Source: Actibacterium sp. XHP0104 (GTDB lineage: Bacteria > Pseudomonadota > Alphaproteobacteria > Rhodobacterales > Rhodobacteraceae). From it: 64,000 nucleotides of DNA. A model generated the notes under the pieces. It was not told the origin of the DNA and did no database searches. It saw only the letters and a program-made list of their open reading frames with translations. Positions 1 through 8,686 of the stretch are shown piece after piece. Location of the stretch: positions 789,555 through 853,554 of the forward strand of contig NZ_JAOWLE010000001.1 of the NCBI RefSeq assembly GCF_025751515.1, given 5' to 3'. How positions within the stretch are numbered: position 1 is the stretch's first letter; each line of letters begins with the position of its first letter. The position numbers and the translations under genes were made by a program.

Positions 1-1053
1 GGGGCTGGCGAGAGGCAGGGACCAAGGTTTTGTTTGGCGATCTCGGCCCAAAAACTCGACGATCTTCCTAAGAGTCTTCTCCGCCTCTTCCCGCTTTTTC
101 TCGGTCCAATCCATCGGCTTGCGGTAATGGGTCGACAGGAACACGAACCGGATCACCTCGCCCGGGATGCCCTGTTCCAGAAGGTCGTGAACGGTAAAGA
201 AATTGCCCAGCGACTTGGACATTTTCTTGCCTTCGACCTGCAACATCTCGTTGTGCAGCCAGACATTCGCAAAGCCGCCCTCGGGGTGCGCGCAGCAGCT
301 TTGGGCGATCTCGTTCTCGTGGTGCGGGAACATCAGGTCGTTGCCGCCGCCGTGAATATCAAAAGACGCGCCCAACAGCGCATAGGACATGGCCGAGCAT
401 TCGATATGCCAGCCGGGCCGCCCGCGGCCCCAGGGGCTGTCCCAGCCCGGCAGGTCGTCGCTCGAGGGCTTCCACAGCACGAAATCCATCGGATCTTCTT
501 TATAGGGCGCGACCTCGACGCGGGCGCCGGCGATCATGTCATCGACTGACCGGCCCGACAGCGCGCCATAGTCGGCGTATTCGCGCACCCGAAACAGCAC
601 ATGACCGTCCTTGGCATAAGCAAAGCCGTCGTTGACCAGCTTGTCGATCATCTCGATCATCTGCGGGATATAGGCGGTGGCGCGGGGCATCTGGTTGGGG
701 TCAAGCGCCCCCAACGCGTGCATGTCATCCAGGAACCACTGGGTGGTCATCTCGGTGATGCGTTTGATCTCGGCATTCACATCACCGCCCGCGCCGACAT
801 TTTCCAAGGCGCGCGCGTTGATCTTGTCATCGACGTCGGTGAAGTTGCGCACATAGGTGACGTGGTTTTCGCCATAGACGTGGCGCAGCAGGCGATAGAG
901 CACATCGAACACCACCACCGGCCGCGCGTTGCCCAGATGGGCGCGGTCATAGACCGTGGGGCCGCAGACATACATGCGCACATTGTCGGGGTCGATGGGG
1001 GCAAAGACCTCTTTCTTGCGGGTCCGGGTGTTGTGCAGCCTGATCTCGGTCAT
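1..1053 (-). CDS. cysS: Cysteine--tRNA ligase, 3' end cut off by window edge
   Basis: Charges tRNA-Cys with cysteine in the cytoplasm; class I aminoacyl-tRNA synthetase. The visible 351 residues begin MTEIRLHNT. They carry the HIGH-type signature region ([19 protein letters not shown]), the zinc-site segment GWHIECSAM, the HHENEIAQS motif and the KMSKSLGN loop. Bacterial CysRS is about 460-500 residues, so the C-terminal anticodon-binding part lies beyond position 1. The frame stays open to the edge. The ATG is preceded by AAGGATACGTT, a modest ribosome site. The gene is read away from the outer-membrane protein gene behind it, on the same strand but separated by a hairpin. Confidence 0.97.
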   Translation of the reverse strand, partial: MTEIRLHNTRTRKKEVFAPIDPDNVRMYVCGPTVYDRAHLGNARPVVVFDVLYRLLRHVYGENHVTYVRNFTDVDDKINARALENVGAGGDVNAEIKRITEMTTQWFLDDMHALGALDPNQMPRATAYIPQMIEMIDKLVNDGFAYAKDGHVLFRVREYADYGALSGRSVDDMIAGARVEVAPYKEDPMDFVLWKPSSDDLPGWDSPWGRGRPGWHIECSAMSYALLGASFDIHGGGNDLMFPHHENEIAQSCCAHPEGGFANVWLHNEMLQVEGKKMSKSLGNFFTVHDLLEQGIPGEVIRFVFLSTHYRKPMDWTEKKREEAEKTLRKIVEFLGRDRQTKPWSLPLASP

Positions 1054-1216
1054 AACGTATCCTTCGCGCGCCTTCGCGGCGGGCTTTGGCAACTTCACAT
1101 CTGACTGAAAAGACCGGCCCGCCTGACGATGTCAGCGGATAATGCAGCAGATAATGATGGTGCAAGTGGTCATGACGCCGAAATAGCAGCCCCCGCGCGC
1201 GCTGCCAAGCGCAAAG

Positions 1217-1250
1217 GCGAACGGGCCGGGGTTTCGCCCGGCCCGCCCTT
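1217..1250 (-). terminator. Hairpin downstream of the outer-membrane protein gene
   Basis: A perfect 9-bp GC stem (CGGGCCGGG with CCCGGCCCG, 1222-1230 and 1237-1245) has a six-base loop and lies just past the stop codon of the beta-barrel gene. There is only a weak T-rich tail (TTCGCCTTT) on the minus strand, so terminator is the likely role but not certain. Confidence 0.6.
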
Positions 1251-1267
1251 TCGCGAGTGGTGGTGCG

Positions 1268-1855
1268 TCAGAAGTGGAACGAGGCGCGCGCTGCCACCGA
1301 CGGGCCGCTGAGGTCTGCGCCCGATCCCGCGAAATTGCTGACCTTGTCGTACAGAACTTCGCCGCCGACCGAGACATTGGTGGTCAGCATGTGCTCGACC
1401 CCGGCACCGACGAAATAGCCGGTATCCCAGTCCGAGCCGCCGCCCAGATCGGCCTGCAGGCGCGCGGCGCCGGCGGTGCCGTAGACCAGCGTTTTGCCCA
1501 GGTCATAGCCGGCCTTGGCTTTCAGGCGGATGGCGTCGGTCAGCTCGCCGCCGTTCATGTCGATGCTGGCGGCGTCATAGGACAGCTCGCCCCCCAGCAC
1601 GTAATCGCCGAAATCATAGTTGTAACCGGCGTGTACACCGCCGATGACCCCGTCGCCATCAAGGCCGCCATCGGCCTCGGGCGCGGCAAAGCCCAGCTGG
1701 CCACCGACGTAGCCGCCGGTCCAGTCATGGCCTTCGGCATAGACCGGTGCGGGGGCAGCGACGACGGGTTCGTCCAACACGGGGGCAATGTTTCCGGCCA
1801 GGGCGGGGCCCGCGGCCACAAGGGTCATCGCGGCAAGGGTGATCATCTTTTTCAT
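1268..1855 (-). CDS. Small outer-membrane beta-barrel protein (OmpA/Omp25-like porin family)
   Basis: Probable eight-stranded outer-membrane barrel of 195 residues. The N-terminus MKKMITLAAMTLVAAGPALAG is a clear Sec signal peptide cleaved after ALA. After a short Pro/Ala-rich linker come alternating aromatic and glycine-rich strands (DWTGGYVGGQLGF, GVHAGYNYDFGDYVLGGELSYD, GYFVGAGVEHMLT). The last residues RASFHF end in phenylalanine, as expected for recognition by the BAM machinery. The layout matches the OMP beta-barrel family (PF13505) common in alphaproteobacteria. No ligand can be inferred. The gene is monocistronic with a hairpin behind it. Confidence 0.85.
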   Translation of the reverse strand: MKKMITLAAMTLVAAGPALAGNIAPVLDEPVVAAPAPVYAEGHDWTGGYVGGQLGFAAPEADGGLDGDGVIGGVHAGYNYDFGDYVLGGELSYDAASIDMNGGELTDAIRLKAKAGYDLGKTLVYGTAGAARLQADLGGGSDWDTGYFVGAGVEHMLTTNVSVGGEVLYDKVSNFAGSGADLSGPSVAARASFHF

Positions 1856-2136
1856 TGTTCAAGCTCCATAGCTTTTACTGTTTCACGGCCGCCGTCTGCT
1901 CGGGTCGTTTGGCGGTCACGGGGTATGAAAGGTCGGGCGGGGCAATCGGCAAGGCCTCACGAAAACGAGAGCGAAAACCCGGCTAAATGCTGCCGATTAA
2001 AGGGTTTTTACCGCAGCGTCACTGGCGGGAAGCCGCCGGTTTCGACGCCTGGGACCGGTCTCTCGCAACTGTGAACGGGGTGGGGCTGGCGCATTTTCCC
2101 CTTGCCCCCAGACGCGCAGGCGCGTTGCATCGCGCC

Positions 2137-2991
2137 ATGATACCGACTCTGCGCACCCTGCCCCGTCTTGCCGCCTTGGCCCTGCTGTTGGCCACGCCCG
2201 CCCTTGCCCAGCAAGGCGGCTATCCGGCGCGGCCCGTTGAAACGCACCTGTCCGATCTGGCCGATCTTTTGCCGCCCGAGGCCGAGGCGCGGCTGGACGC
2301 CACACTGCGCGACCTACGCGCCGAAACCGACATCGAGGTGCTGATCGTCACGATCGAGACCCGCGACACCTATGCGCCGGCCCCCAGCATGGAGGCCTTT
2401 GTCACCGACCTGTTCAACGACTGGGGCATTGGCGACGCAACCCGCAACGACGGCATTTTGCTTTATGTGGCGCGCAGCGACCGCGAGATGCGGATCGAGC
2501 TGGGCGAAGGCTATGACAGCGGCTGGAACCCGGTGGCGCAAGAGGTGATCAACTCGAACGTGCTGCCCTATTTTCGTGATGACCAATATGCCGATGGAAT
2601 CGAGGCCGGCACCCGCGCGCTGATCCGCGATATCGTTCGGCCATTTGCCGCGCAGGCTGCGCCACCTGCGCCCAGCTGGGGCGATCGGCTGTCCGAACTG
2701 TTTCCGTTTCTGGCGATCGGGGGCGTCTTGCTGATCGGTTTGCGGCGGCGGATCGGGGACTGGTCGGTGCGGCTGCGCCCCTGCCCCAATTGCGGGCAAC
2801 GCGGGCTGCATCGTCATCGCGATATCCTCAGCAAGGCCACCACGGCAGCCAAGGGTCGCGGACTGCGGATCACCACCTGTGACCGCTGCGATTACCGCGA
2901 TGAGACCCCGTTCGACATCGGGCGGATCAGCACATCGTCGTCGTCGGGCGGAGGGCGGTCGTCGGGCGGCGGGGCCTCGGGGCGCTGGTGA
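2137..2991 (+). CDS. TPM-domain protein with C-terminal zinc ribbon and Gly/Ser tail
   Basis: 284 residues. A signal peptide (LAALALLLATPALAQQ) is followed by a TPM domain at about residues 35-160 (LSDLADLLPPEAEARLD, NDGILLYVARSDREMRIELGEGY), the fold found in YgcG and in photosystem II repair proteins. One transmembrane helix follows (FPFLAIGGVLLIGL). Then come two CxxC pairs (CPNC, CDRC) that would form a zinc ribbon, and a tail rich in Ser and Gly. The start ATG was chosen because the signal peptide begins there; an in-frame extension upstream has no signal-like sequence. Its molecular role is unknown. It ends one base before the convergent Uup gene. Confidence 0.85.
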   Translation: MIPTLRTLPRLAALALLLATPALAQQGGYPARPVETHLSDLADLLPPEAEARLDATLRDLRAETDIEVLIVTIETRDTYAPAPSMEAFVTDLFNDWGIGDATRNDGILLYVARSDREMRIELGEGYDSGWNPVAQEVINSNVLPYFRDDQYADGIEAGTRALIRDIVRPFAAQAAPPAPSWGDRLSELFPFLAIGGVLLIGLRRRIGDWSVRLRPCPNCGQRGLHRHRDILSKATTAAKGRGLRITTCDRCDYRDETPFDIGRISTSSSSGGGRSSGGGASGRW

Positions 2992-4803
2992 TCAGGCGCT
3001 GGCCTTGTCTTCCAGCAGCAGCCACTCTTCCTCGGCCTCGGCCAGTTTATTCTGGCGCTCGACCAAGCCTTCGCTGGCCTTCTTGAATTTGACCGGCTCT
3101 TTGGCAAAAAGATCGGGGTCGGACAGGAACTCTTCCAGCTTGGCGATCTCGGCCTCAAGCCGCTCGATGATCGCGGGCAGCTTTTCCAGGCGGTGCTTTT
3201 CGGTATAGGTCAGCCCCTCGACCGGGGCCTTGGGCGCGGCCTCGGCGACAGGTTTGGGCGCCGTCTTGGGGGCCGCGGGCTTGTCGTCGGGGGCGGGCTG
3301 GCGCTGATCCTGATAGTCGCTCCAGCCGCCGGCATAGACGGTGGCACGGCCGTCGCCCTCCATCGCGATGGTGGTGCTGGCGACGCGGTCCAGGAAATCG
3401 CGGTCGTGGCTGACCAGCAGCACGGTGCCGTCGTAATCGCCCAAGAGTTCCTGCAACAGGTCCAGCGTTTCGACATCCAGATCGTTGGTCGGCTCGTCCA
3501 GCACCAGAACATTGCTTTCGCGGGCCATGATCTTGGCCAGCAGCAGGCGCGCCTTTTCACCGCCCGACAGTGACCGAACCGGCGCGCGGGCCTGGCGTTC
3601 GTCGAACAGGAAATCCTTGAGGTAACCGACCACGTGGCGCGGCTGACCGCGCACCAGCACCTGATCGGCCTTGCCCGACACGCGCATCTCGGGGTCGCCG
3701 GTCAGGCTTTCCCAAAGGCTGAGCTCGGGGTCGAGCTGGCTGCGGTTCTGATCAAAGACGGCCATCTCGAGGTTGGTGCCCAGATCGACCGTGCCGGTAT
3801 CGGGCGCGACCTCACCGGTCAGCATCTTGAGCAGCGTGGTCTTGCCCACGCCGTTGGGGCCAACAAAAGCCACCCGGTCGCCGCGCATGACGCGCAGGTC
3901 AAAGGGTTTGAGGATCACCTTGTCGTCGAATGTTTTCGAAATACCGCGCGCCTCGAACACCTTCTTGCCCGACTTCTGGCCGCCCTCCAGCACCATCTCG
4001 GCGGCGCCCTGGCGGCGGATCATGTTGGCGCGTTGTTCGCGCAGGCCTTGCAGGGCGCGCACGCGGCCCTGGTTGCGCTTGCGGCGGGCGCTGATGCCTT
4101 CGACGGCCCAGCGGGCCTCGGCCTTGATCTTGCGGTTCAGCTTGTGGCGCGCCTCGTCCTCTTCTTCCCAAAGCTTGTCGCGCCATTCCTCGAACGCATC
4201 GAACCCGCGTTCCTGGCGGCGCACGACGCCCCGGTCGATCCACAGCGTGGCGCGGGTCAGCGCGCGCAGAAAGGCGCGGTCGTGGCTGATCAGCACAAAG
4301 GCGGTGCGGGTTGTGCTGAGCTGTTCTTCGAGCCAGCCGATGGCCTGGATGTCGAGATGGTTGGTGGGCTCGTCCAGCAGCATAAGCTCGGGCGCCTCGG
4401 CCAACAGTTTCGCCAGCGCGGCGCGGCGGCGTTCGCCCCCGCTGGCGGTATTCACCGGGGTCTCAGGCCGGAATTTCAGCCCCTCGGCCACCATTTCGAC
4501 GCGGTAGGCCTCTGACGGGTCCAGCGCATGGGCGGCGAAATCGCCCAGCGTGGCAAAGCCGGTCAGATCGGGGTGTTGATCCATATAGCCCACGCGCACG
4601 CCGGCGGGCACGATGCGTTCGCCCCGGTCGGGTTCGACGAGGCCCGCCATGACCTTCATCAGGGTCGATTTGCCCGAGCCGTTGCGCCCCACCAGCGCCA
4701 CCCGGTCGCCCTGCTGAACCACCAGATCGAGGCCATCAAATACCGGCTCGCCCCCGAAAGTGAGGGAAATGCCGTTCAGTTGCAAAAGAGGTGCGCGTGC
4801 CAT
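2992..4803 (-). CDS. uup: ABC-F family ATP-binding protein Uup
   Basis: Soluble duplicated ATPase of the ABC-F class, which acts on ribosomes or nucleic acid rather than transporting; Uup is linked to stability of tandem repeats and to ribosome function. 603 residues with no membrane segment. The first ABC domain has Walker A GRNGSGKST, signature SGGERRR and Walker B LMLLDEPTNHLD. A linker rich in Arg and Lys follows. The second domain has GPNGVGKTT, SGGEKAR and LVLDEPTNDLD. An Ala/Pro-rich spacer then leads to a C-terminal coiled coil (EKHRLEKLPAIIERLEAEI), the part that separates Uup from other ABC-F types. Start and length match the family. Confidence 0.93.
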   Translation of the reverse strand: MARAPLLQLNGISLTFGGEPVFDGLDLVVQQGDRVALVGRNGSGKSTLMKVMAGLVEPDRGERIVPAGVRVGYMDQHPDLTGFATLGDFAAHALDPSEAYRVEMVAEGLKFRPETPVNTASGGERRRAALAKLLAEAPELMLLDEPTNHLDIQAIGWLEEQLSTTRTAFVLISHDRAFLRALTRATLWIDRGVVRRQERGFDAFEEWRDKLWEEEDEARHKLNRKIKAEARWAVEGISARRKRNQGRVRALQGLREQRANMIRRQGAAEMVLEGGQKSGKKVFEARGISKTFDDKVILKPFDLRVMRGDRVAFVGPNGVGKTTLLKMLTGEVAPDTGTVDLGTNLEMAVFDQNRSQLDPELSLWESLTGDPEMRVSGKADQVLVRGQPRHVVGYLKDFLFDERQARAPVRSLSGGEKARLLLAKIMARESNVLVLDEPTNDLDVETLDLLQELLGDYDGTVLLVSHDRDFLDRVASTTIAMEGDGRATVYAGGWSDYQDQRQPAPDDKPAAPKTAPKPVAEAAPKAPVEGLTYTEKHRLEKLPAIIERLEAEIAKLEEFLSDPDLFAKEPVKFKKASEGLVERQNKLAEAEEEWLLLEDKASA

Positions 4804-4844
4804 AGGCGCCAGCTATCGCGCGGCGCGGGCCGGGTCAACGGGTG

Positions 4845-5582
4845 TCAGCCGGCCACGCCCCGCAGCAGGCGTTTGCGCGCCGGTGGGATGGCCTTGATTT
4901 CCAGCCCCGTGAAGACATGCAGCGTGTTCAGGTCGCGGTCGACCACGGCGTGATCGCTGACCCAGCCGCCCATCATCAGATAGGTGCGCAGCAAGGGCGG
5001 CATGCCCAGCATGGCGCGCTTGGCGTCGGGTTTGCGCTGGCGCAGCTTTTGGGCGAATTTGAACACGTTCGGCGCCTTGATCCGCGGCAGGAACCGCTTG
5101 GGCGCCAGGTGGCGTTCCTTGAGCAGGGCGAAGGCATCCATATAGGCATCGGCCTCGGTGCCCTTGAAGGACGAGCAGCCAAACAGCATCTCGACCCCGG
5201 TTTCATCGACATATTGGGTCATCGCGCCCCAGGCGACCCGCAGAATATCGGGGTCGCGGTGATCGGGATGGATGCAGAACCGGCCCATTTCAACCATCGG
5301 GCCGGTGAAATCGGCAAGGCCCGACAATTCGTAATATTGCGCCGAGTAGCTTTGACCGATCTCGGCGCCACCGCTTAGCGGCAGCAGGCGAAAACAGCAG
5401 ACCAGCTCGCCGCTGCGGGCATCCTCGACCAGCATATGCTTGCAGATCTCGTCAAACGGATCGCGATCCAGCGCCGAGCCCGGACCGCGAAAGGTCAGGG
5501 TGCGCAATTCCTGCGCAGCAAGAACATCTGCCGGGGTTTCGGCCAGCCGGGTGATATACCGGCCCTTGCGCAATGACAGCAT
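4845..5582 (-). CDS. olsB: L-ornithine N-alpha-acyltransferase OlsB (GNAT-like)
   Basis: Transfers a 3-hydroxyacyl group from acyl-ACP to ornithine, giving lyso-ornithine lipid, the first step to the phosphorus-free ornithine lipids common in Roseobacters. The 245-residue protein has the family landmarks: RYITRLAETPADVLAAQ and LRTLTFRG near the N-terminus, GPMVEMGRFCIHPDHRD in the acyl/CoA-binding region, MLFGCSSFKGT, and the C-terminal PPLLRTYLMMGGWVSDHAV. The start MLSLRKG is preceded by AAGGAG at good distance; a longer in-frame start lacks this. The partner O-acyltransferase OlsA is not in the window. Confidence 0.88.
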   Translation of the reverse strand: MLSLRKGRYITRLAETPADVLAAQELRTLTFRGPGSALDRDPFDEICKHMLVEDARSGELVCCFRLLPLSGGAEIGQSYSAQYYELSGLADFTGPMVEMGRFCIHPDHRDPDILRVAWGAMTQYVDETGVEMLFGCSSFKGTEADAYMDAFALLKERHLAPKRFLPRIKAPNVFKFAQKLRQRKPDAKRAMLGMPPLLRTYLMMGGWVSDHAVVDRDLNTLHVFTGLEIKAIPPARKRLLRGVAG

Positions 5583-5690
5583 GGCCCCAACACTCCTTGT
5601 TGATTGGCGCGTGAACGGTGTCCGCTTAAATATGATCGCGGGACATCTAGCACACAAGATGTGACAGGGATTTGACACAGGAGATCAGAC

Positions 5691-6086
5691 ATGACCGACA
5701 AGGTGGTGAAAACCGATGCCGAATGGCGTGAGCAACTGTCGCCACTGGCCTATAAAGTCACGCGAAAACACGGAACCGAGCGCGCCTTTACCCATGACGA
5801 TTTCCCCAAGCAGGCCGGCACATTCCGTTGCGTCTGTTGCGGTGCGCCGCTGTTCGATCAGGGCGCGAAATTCGACAGCGGCAGTGGCTGGCCCAGCTTC
5901 TACCAGCCGCTAGACCCCGAAATGGTGGGCGAAACCGAAGATCGCAGCTTTTTCATGCGGCGCACCGAGGTGCATTGCAATCGCTGCGAGGCGCATCTGG
6001 GCCATGTCTTTCCCGATGGCCCGGCACCGACCGGGCTGCGCTATTGCGTCAACGGGGTGGCCCTGGCGTTCGAGCCCGAGGATTAA
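5691..6086 (+). CDS. msrB: Peptide-methionine (R)-S-oxide reductase
   Basis: Reduces the R-epimer of methionine sulfoxide in proteins or free form, using thioredoxin. 131 residues, the normal size for a stand-alone MsrB. Structural zinc ligands are visible as two CxxC pairs (Cys47/Cys50 and Cys96/Cys99). The substrate pocket is SGSGWPSF and the catalytic cysteine is Cys119 in RYCVNG. GGAGATC lies before the ATG. Divergent from olsB, with a 108-bp shared promoter region. The last 4 bp overlap the convergent bamE gene. Confidence 0.96.
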   Translation: MTDKVVKTDAEWREQLSPLAYKVTRKHGTERAFTHDDFPKQAGTFRCVCCGAPLFDQGAKFDSGSGWPSFYQPLDPEMVGETEDRSFFMRRTEVHCNRCEAHLGHVFPDGPAPTGLRYCVNGVALAFEPED

Positions 6087-6538
6087 TTGCTGCCCAGGGC
6101 CTGCGCGGCGTTGAAGTTGCCGGCATTGCCCAGCAGCTGACGGATGAACGACAGTTCTTGCGCGCCGCCTTCGCTGATGCGGCGGTTCAGCGCGATGACA
6201 TTGCCGTCTTGCAGGCCGAATTCCTCGATATTGGCGACCGTGTCATTGCTGTCAAAGCTGACGGCGATGACGCGGCGCTCGATTTCTTCGGGGGCCAGCG
6301 GGCCGCGCGCTCGGGTGGTGCTTTCGACGTAATACCAGGTCTCGTCCCGGGTCAGGCCCGCGGTGGCGGGCTGGCCGATGGCCGACAGAACCGTATCGCG
6401 GCTATCGACGCCGACGATCACGTTTTCCAGGTCGGATTGGGTCGGCACATATCCGTGCCGCTGATAGATATCGACACAGGCACCCAAGCTTAGGGCAACC
6501 AGGCCCGCCGCTGCCAGTTTCACGATCTGCCCGGCCAT
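6083..6538 (-). CDS. bamE: Outer-membrane assembly lipoprotein, BamE/SmpA-OmlA domain
   Basis: Small lipoprotein subunit of the BAM complex that inserts beta-barrel proteins in the outer membrane. 151 residues. The N-terminal hydrophobic segment ends in LSLGAC, a lipobox with Cys21 as the lipidated residue. The SmpA/OmlA fold follows: HGYVPTQSDLENVIVGVDSRDTVLSAIGQP, then the TWYYVES strand and RVIAVSFDSNDTVANIEEFG. The C-terminal extension (QLLGNAGNFNAAQAL) is common in alphaproteobacterial members. It is divergent from the YceD gene with an 84-bp gap. Confidence 0.88.
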   Translation of the reverse strand: MAGQIVKLAAAGLVALSLGACVDIYQRHGYVPTQSDLENVIVGVDSRDTVLSAIGQPATAGLTRDETWYYVESTTRARGPLAPEEIERRVIAVSFDSNDTVANIEEFGLQDGNVIALNRRISEGGAQELSFIRQLLGNAGNFNAAQALGSN

Positions 6539-6622
6539 TGAACCCCCCGCCTCTTGTAATCAGGTCTTGCGCCTCGTATCGGCTTACAGAAGGAATGGCT
6601 TCGGTTCAAGAATGGAACACCA

Positions 6623-7189
6623 ATGAGCACGCTACCAGACAGCCCGGTGCGCCTCGGCACGCTGCGTTCGGCCTCGACGCACGGGTTTGAACTGCGCCCC
6701 GATGCCGAGACCTGCGCCCGGATTGCCCAGGACCTGGGCCTGCTGGGGCTGCGCAAACTGCGCTTTGCGGGCCAACTGATTCCCGACGGCAAGACCGACT
6801 GGCGCCTCGAGGCGCAGCTGGGCGCGACCGTCACCCAGCCCTGCGTGGTGACGCTGGAGCCCGTCACGACCCGCATCGACGTCACTGTGGCGCGCCTCTA
6901 TGTGGCGGACCTGCCCGAGATCGCCGACAGCGAGGACGAAGAGGTCGAGATGCCCGAGGATGAAAGCGTCGAGCCCCTGCCCGAGGTGCTGGATCTGCGC
7001 GCCGTCATGCAAGAGGAACTGGCGCTGAACCTGCCGCTCTACCCGCGCGCCGATGGTGCCGAACTGGCGCAAAGCACCTATGCCGAGCCGGGCGTCGAGG
7101 CCATGAGCGACGACGACGCAAAGCCCTTTGCCGGGCTTGCAGAGCTGCGCAAACGCCTTGAAACCAAGGGTGAAAACGACCCTGATTAG
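6623..7189 (+). CDS. yceD: YceD family protein (DUF177)
   Basis: Conserved protein nearly always encoded just upstream of rpmF, as here. The family is implicated in large rRNA accumulation and ribosome assembly, but the mechanism is not settled. 188 residues, acidic. The conserved core includes GLRKLRFAGQLIPDG, a single cysteine in TQPCVVTLEPV, then EDESVEPLPEVLDLRAVMQEELALNLPLYP. The C-terminal PFAGLAELRKRLE is also typical. No catalytic motif is visible. The gene order with rpmF-plsX-fabH is the conserved bacterial arrangement. Confidence 0.88.
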   Translation: MSTLPDSPVRLGTLRSASTHGFELRPDAETCARIAQDLGLLGLRKLRFAGQLIPDGKTDWRLEAQLGATVTQPCVVTLEPVTTRIDVTVARLYVADLPEIADSEDEEVEMPEDESVEPLPEVLDLRAVMQEELALNLPLYPRADGAELAQSTYAEPGVEAMSDDDAKPFAGLAELRKRLETKGENDPD

Positions 7190-7340
7190 CAATTGCAGAA
7201 AAGACTTGCGCCGACACAGAATCCGGGTATTTTCCCGGCCTCGTTTACACGATGGGTTGGACGGCGCGCCCCGGCGGCGATGACGTTGCTCATTCCACAG
7301 AAATACAAGGGCTTAGGCCCCCGAACACCGAGGTTGTGAC

Positions 7341-7547
7341 ATGGCTGTCCCTCAGAATAAAATCACGCGTTCGCGTCGTAACATGCGCCGTTCGCACGAC
7401 GCCCTGGTTGCCGGCAACCCCGCCGAATGCCCCAACTGCGGCGAGCTGAAGCGCCCGCATCACGTCTGCGGTGCTTGCGGCCACTATGACGACCGTGAGG
7501 TCGTGGCCCAGGCCGAAGAGATCGATCTGGACGAAGACGCGGCGTAA
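7341..7547 (+). CDS. rpmF: 50S ribosomal protein L32
   Basis: Large-subunit ribosomal protein of 68 residues. The N-terminal [22 protein letters not shown] is diagnostic. A zinc-binding ribbon follows, with cysteines in ECPNC and VCGAC. The acidic C-terminal extension ([11 protein letters not shown]) is usual in alphaproteobacteria. It is followed within 3 bp by a strong intrinsic terminator, so plsX downstream probably receives only read-through or has its own promoter. Confidence 0.98.
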   Translation: MAVPQNKITRSRRNMRRSHDALVAGNPAECPNCGELKRPHHVCGACGHYDDREVVAQAEEIDLDEDAA

Positions 7548-7549
7548 GC

Positions 7550-7570
7550 CCCCGTTATAACGGGGTTTTT
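7550..7570 (+). terminator. Intrinsic terminator or attenuator between rpmF and plsX
   Basis: The 16-bp perfect palindrome CCCCGTTATAACGGGG is followed directly by five T residues. This is a textbook rho-independent terminator for rpmF. The plsX start codon lies only 9 bp after the T run, so the element sits in the plsX leader and could set the ratio of L32 to PlsX mRNA. Confidence 0.85.
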
Positions 7571-7579
7571 AGCCGTATC

Positions 7580-8686
7580 ATGGAGTCCGATACTCAACAG
7601 ACGACCACCCTTGCCGCGCGCACCGTTATCTCGGTCGACGCGATGGGGGGGGATCGCGGACCGGCGGCAGTTGTCGCCGGAATCGCAAAATCTGCGACCA
7701 AGAACCCCGATATCCGGTTCATCCTGCATGGGCCTGAGGATCAGCTGAAAAAGCTTGTCGCGCGGCGCCGGGTTCTGACCGGGCGCTGCGAGATTCGTCA
7801 TGCCGAAGACGTGGTCTCGATGCATGACAAACCCAGCCAGGTGATGCGCCACGGCAAGAAGACCTCGATGTGGTCGGCAATCGAATCCGTGCGTTCGGGC
7901 GAGGCCGAGGCCTGTGTGTCTTGCGGCAATACCGGCGCGCTGATGGCCGTATCGATGATCCGGCTGCGCAAACTGCCCGGCGTCAACCGCCCCGCCATCG
8001 CCTGCCTGTGGCCCTCGCGCAATCCGGGCGGGTTCAACGTGATGCTGGATGTGGGCGCCGATATCCGCGCCGATGAACAGGATCTGCTGCAATATGCGCT
8101 GATGGGCGCCTCTTACGCCCGCAACGGCCTGGATCTGCCCCACCCGCGCATCGGCCTGCTGAATGTCGGCACCGAAGAGCACAAGGGCCGCGCCGAGCTG
8201 AAGCTGGCGCATGACCTGATCGACCGCGCCGCCGAGACCAACGACTATGCCTTTGTCGGTTTCGTCGAGGGCGGCGACATCCCGTCGAAAAAGGTCGATG
8301 TGATCGTGACCGACGGCTTTACCGGCAACGTCGCGCTGAAGACCGCCGAGGGCACGGCCGGGCTGATTTCCGAACTGCTGCGCGCAGCGTTCAAGTTCTC
8401 GCCCCTGTCGCGCATAGCGGCGATGCTGGCCTATACGTCGCTGCGGCGGCTCAAGAAACGGATCGACCCGCGCCGGGTCAATGGCGGCGTGTTCCTGGGG
8501 CTGAACGGCACCGTGGTCAAATCGCACGGATCCGCCGATTCGACCGGGGTGTCGTCGGCGGTGAAGCTGGCCTTTCAGCTGGCCCAGTCGGGTTTTGCAG
8601 AACGACTGGCCGCACGGGTTGCATCGGCCAGCGTGCCGCGCCAAGATGCCCCCCAGAACGACGAAGAAAGCGAAAGCGATAAATGA
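7580..8686 (+). CDS. plsX: Phosphate acyltransferase PlsX
   Basis: Converts acyl-ACP and phosphate to acyl-phosphate, which PlsY uses to start phospholipid synthesis; peripheral at the inner membrane. 368 residues. Family landmarks are ISVDAMGGDRGP near the N-terminus, CVSCGNTGALMA, NPGGFNVMLDVGAD, LLNVGTEEHKG, VDVIVTDGFTGNVALKTAEG and GLNGTVVKSHGSAD. The C-terminal tail is acidic. The stop codon overlaps the fabH start (ATGA), indicating translational coupling of phospholipid and fatty-acid initiation enzymes. Confidence 0.97.
   Translation: MESDTQQTTTLAARTVISVDAMGGDRGPAAVVAGIAKSATKNPDIRFILHGPEDQLKKLVARRRVLTGRCEIRHAEDVVSMHDKPSQVMRHGKKTSMWSAIESVRSGEAEACVSCGNTGALMAVSMIRLRKLPGVNRPAIACLWPSRNPGGFNVMLDVGADIRADEQDLLQYALMGASYARNGLDLPHPRIGLLNVGTEEHKGRAELKLAHDLIDRAAETNDYAFVGFVEGGDIPSKKVDVIVTDGFTGNVALKTAEGTAGLISELLRAAFKFSPLSRIAAMLAYTSLRRLKKRIDPRRVNGGVFLGLNGTVVKSHGSADSTGVSSAVKLAFQLAQSGFAERLAARVASASVPRQDAPQNDEESESDK

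Noticed and set aside
7223..7238. CCGGG/CCCGG hairpin between yceD and rpmF as terminator
   Set aside because: Only 5 bp of stem and no T run; not distinct from chance in GC-rich DNA.
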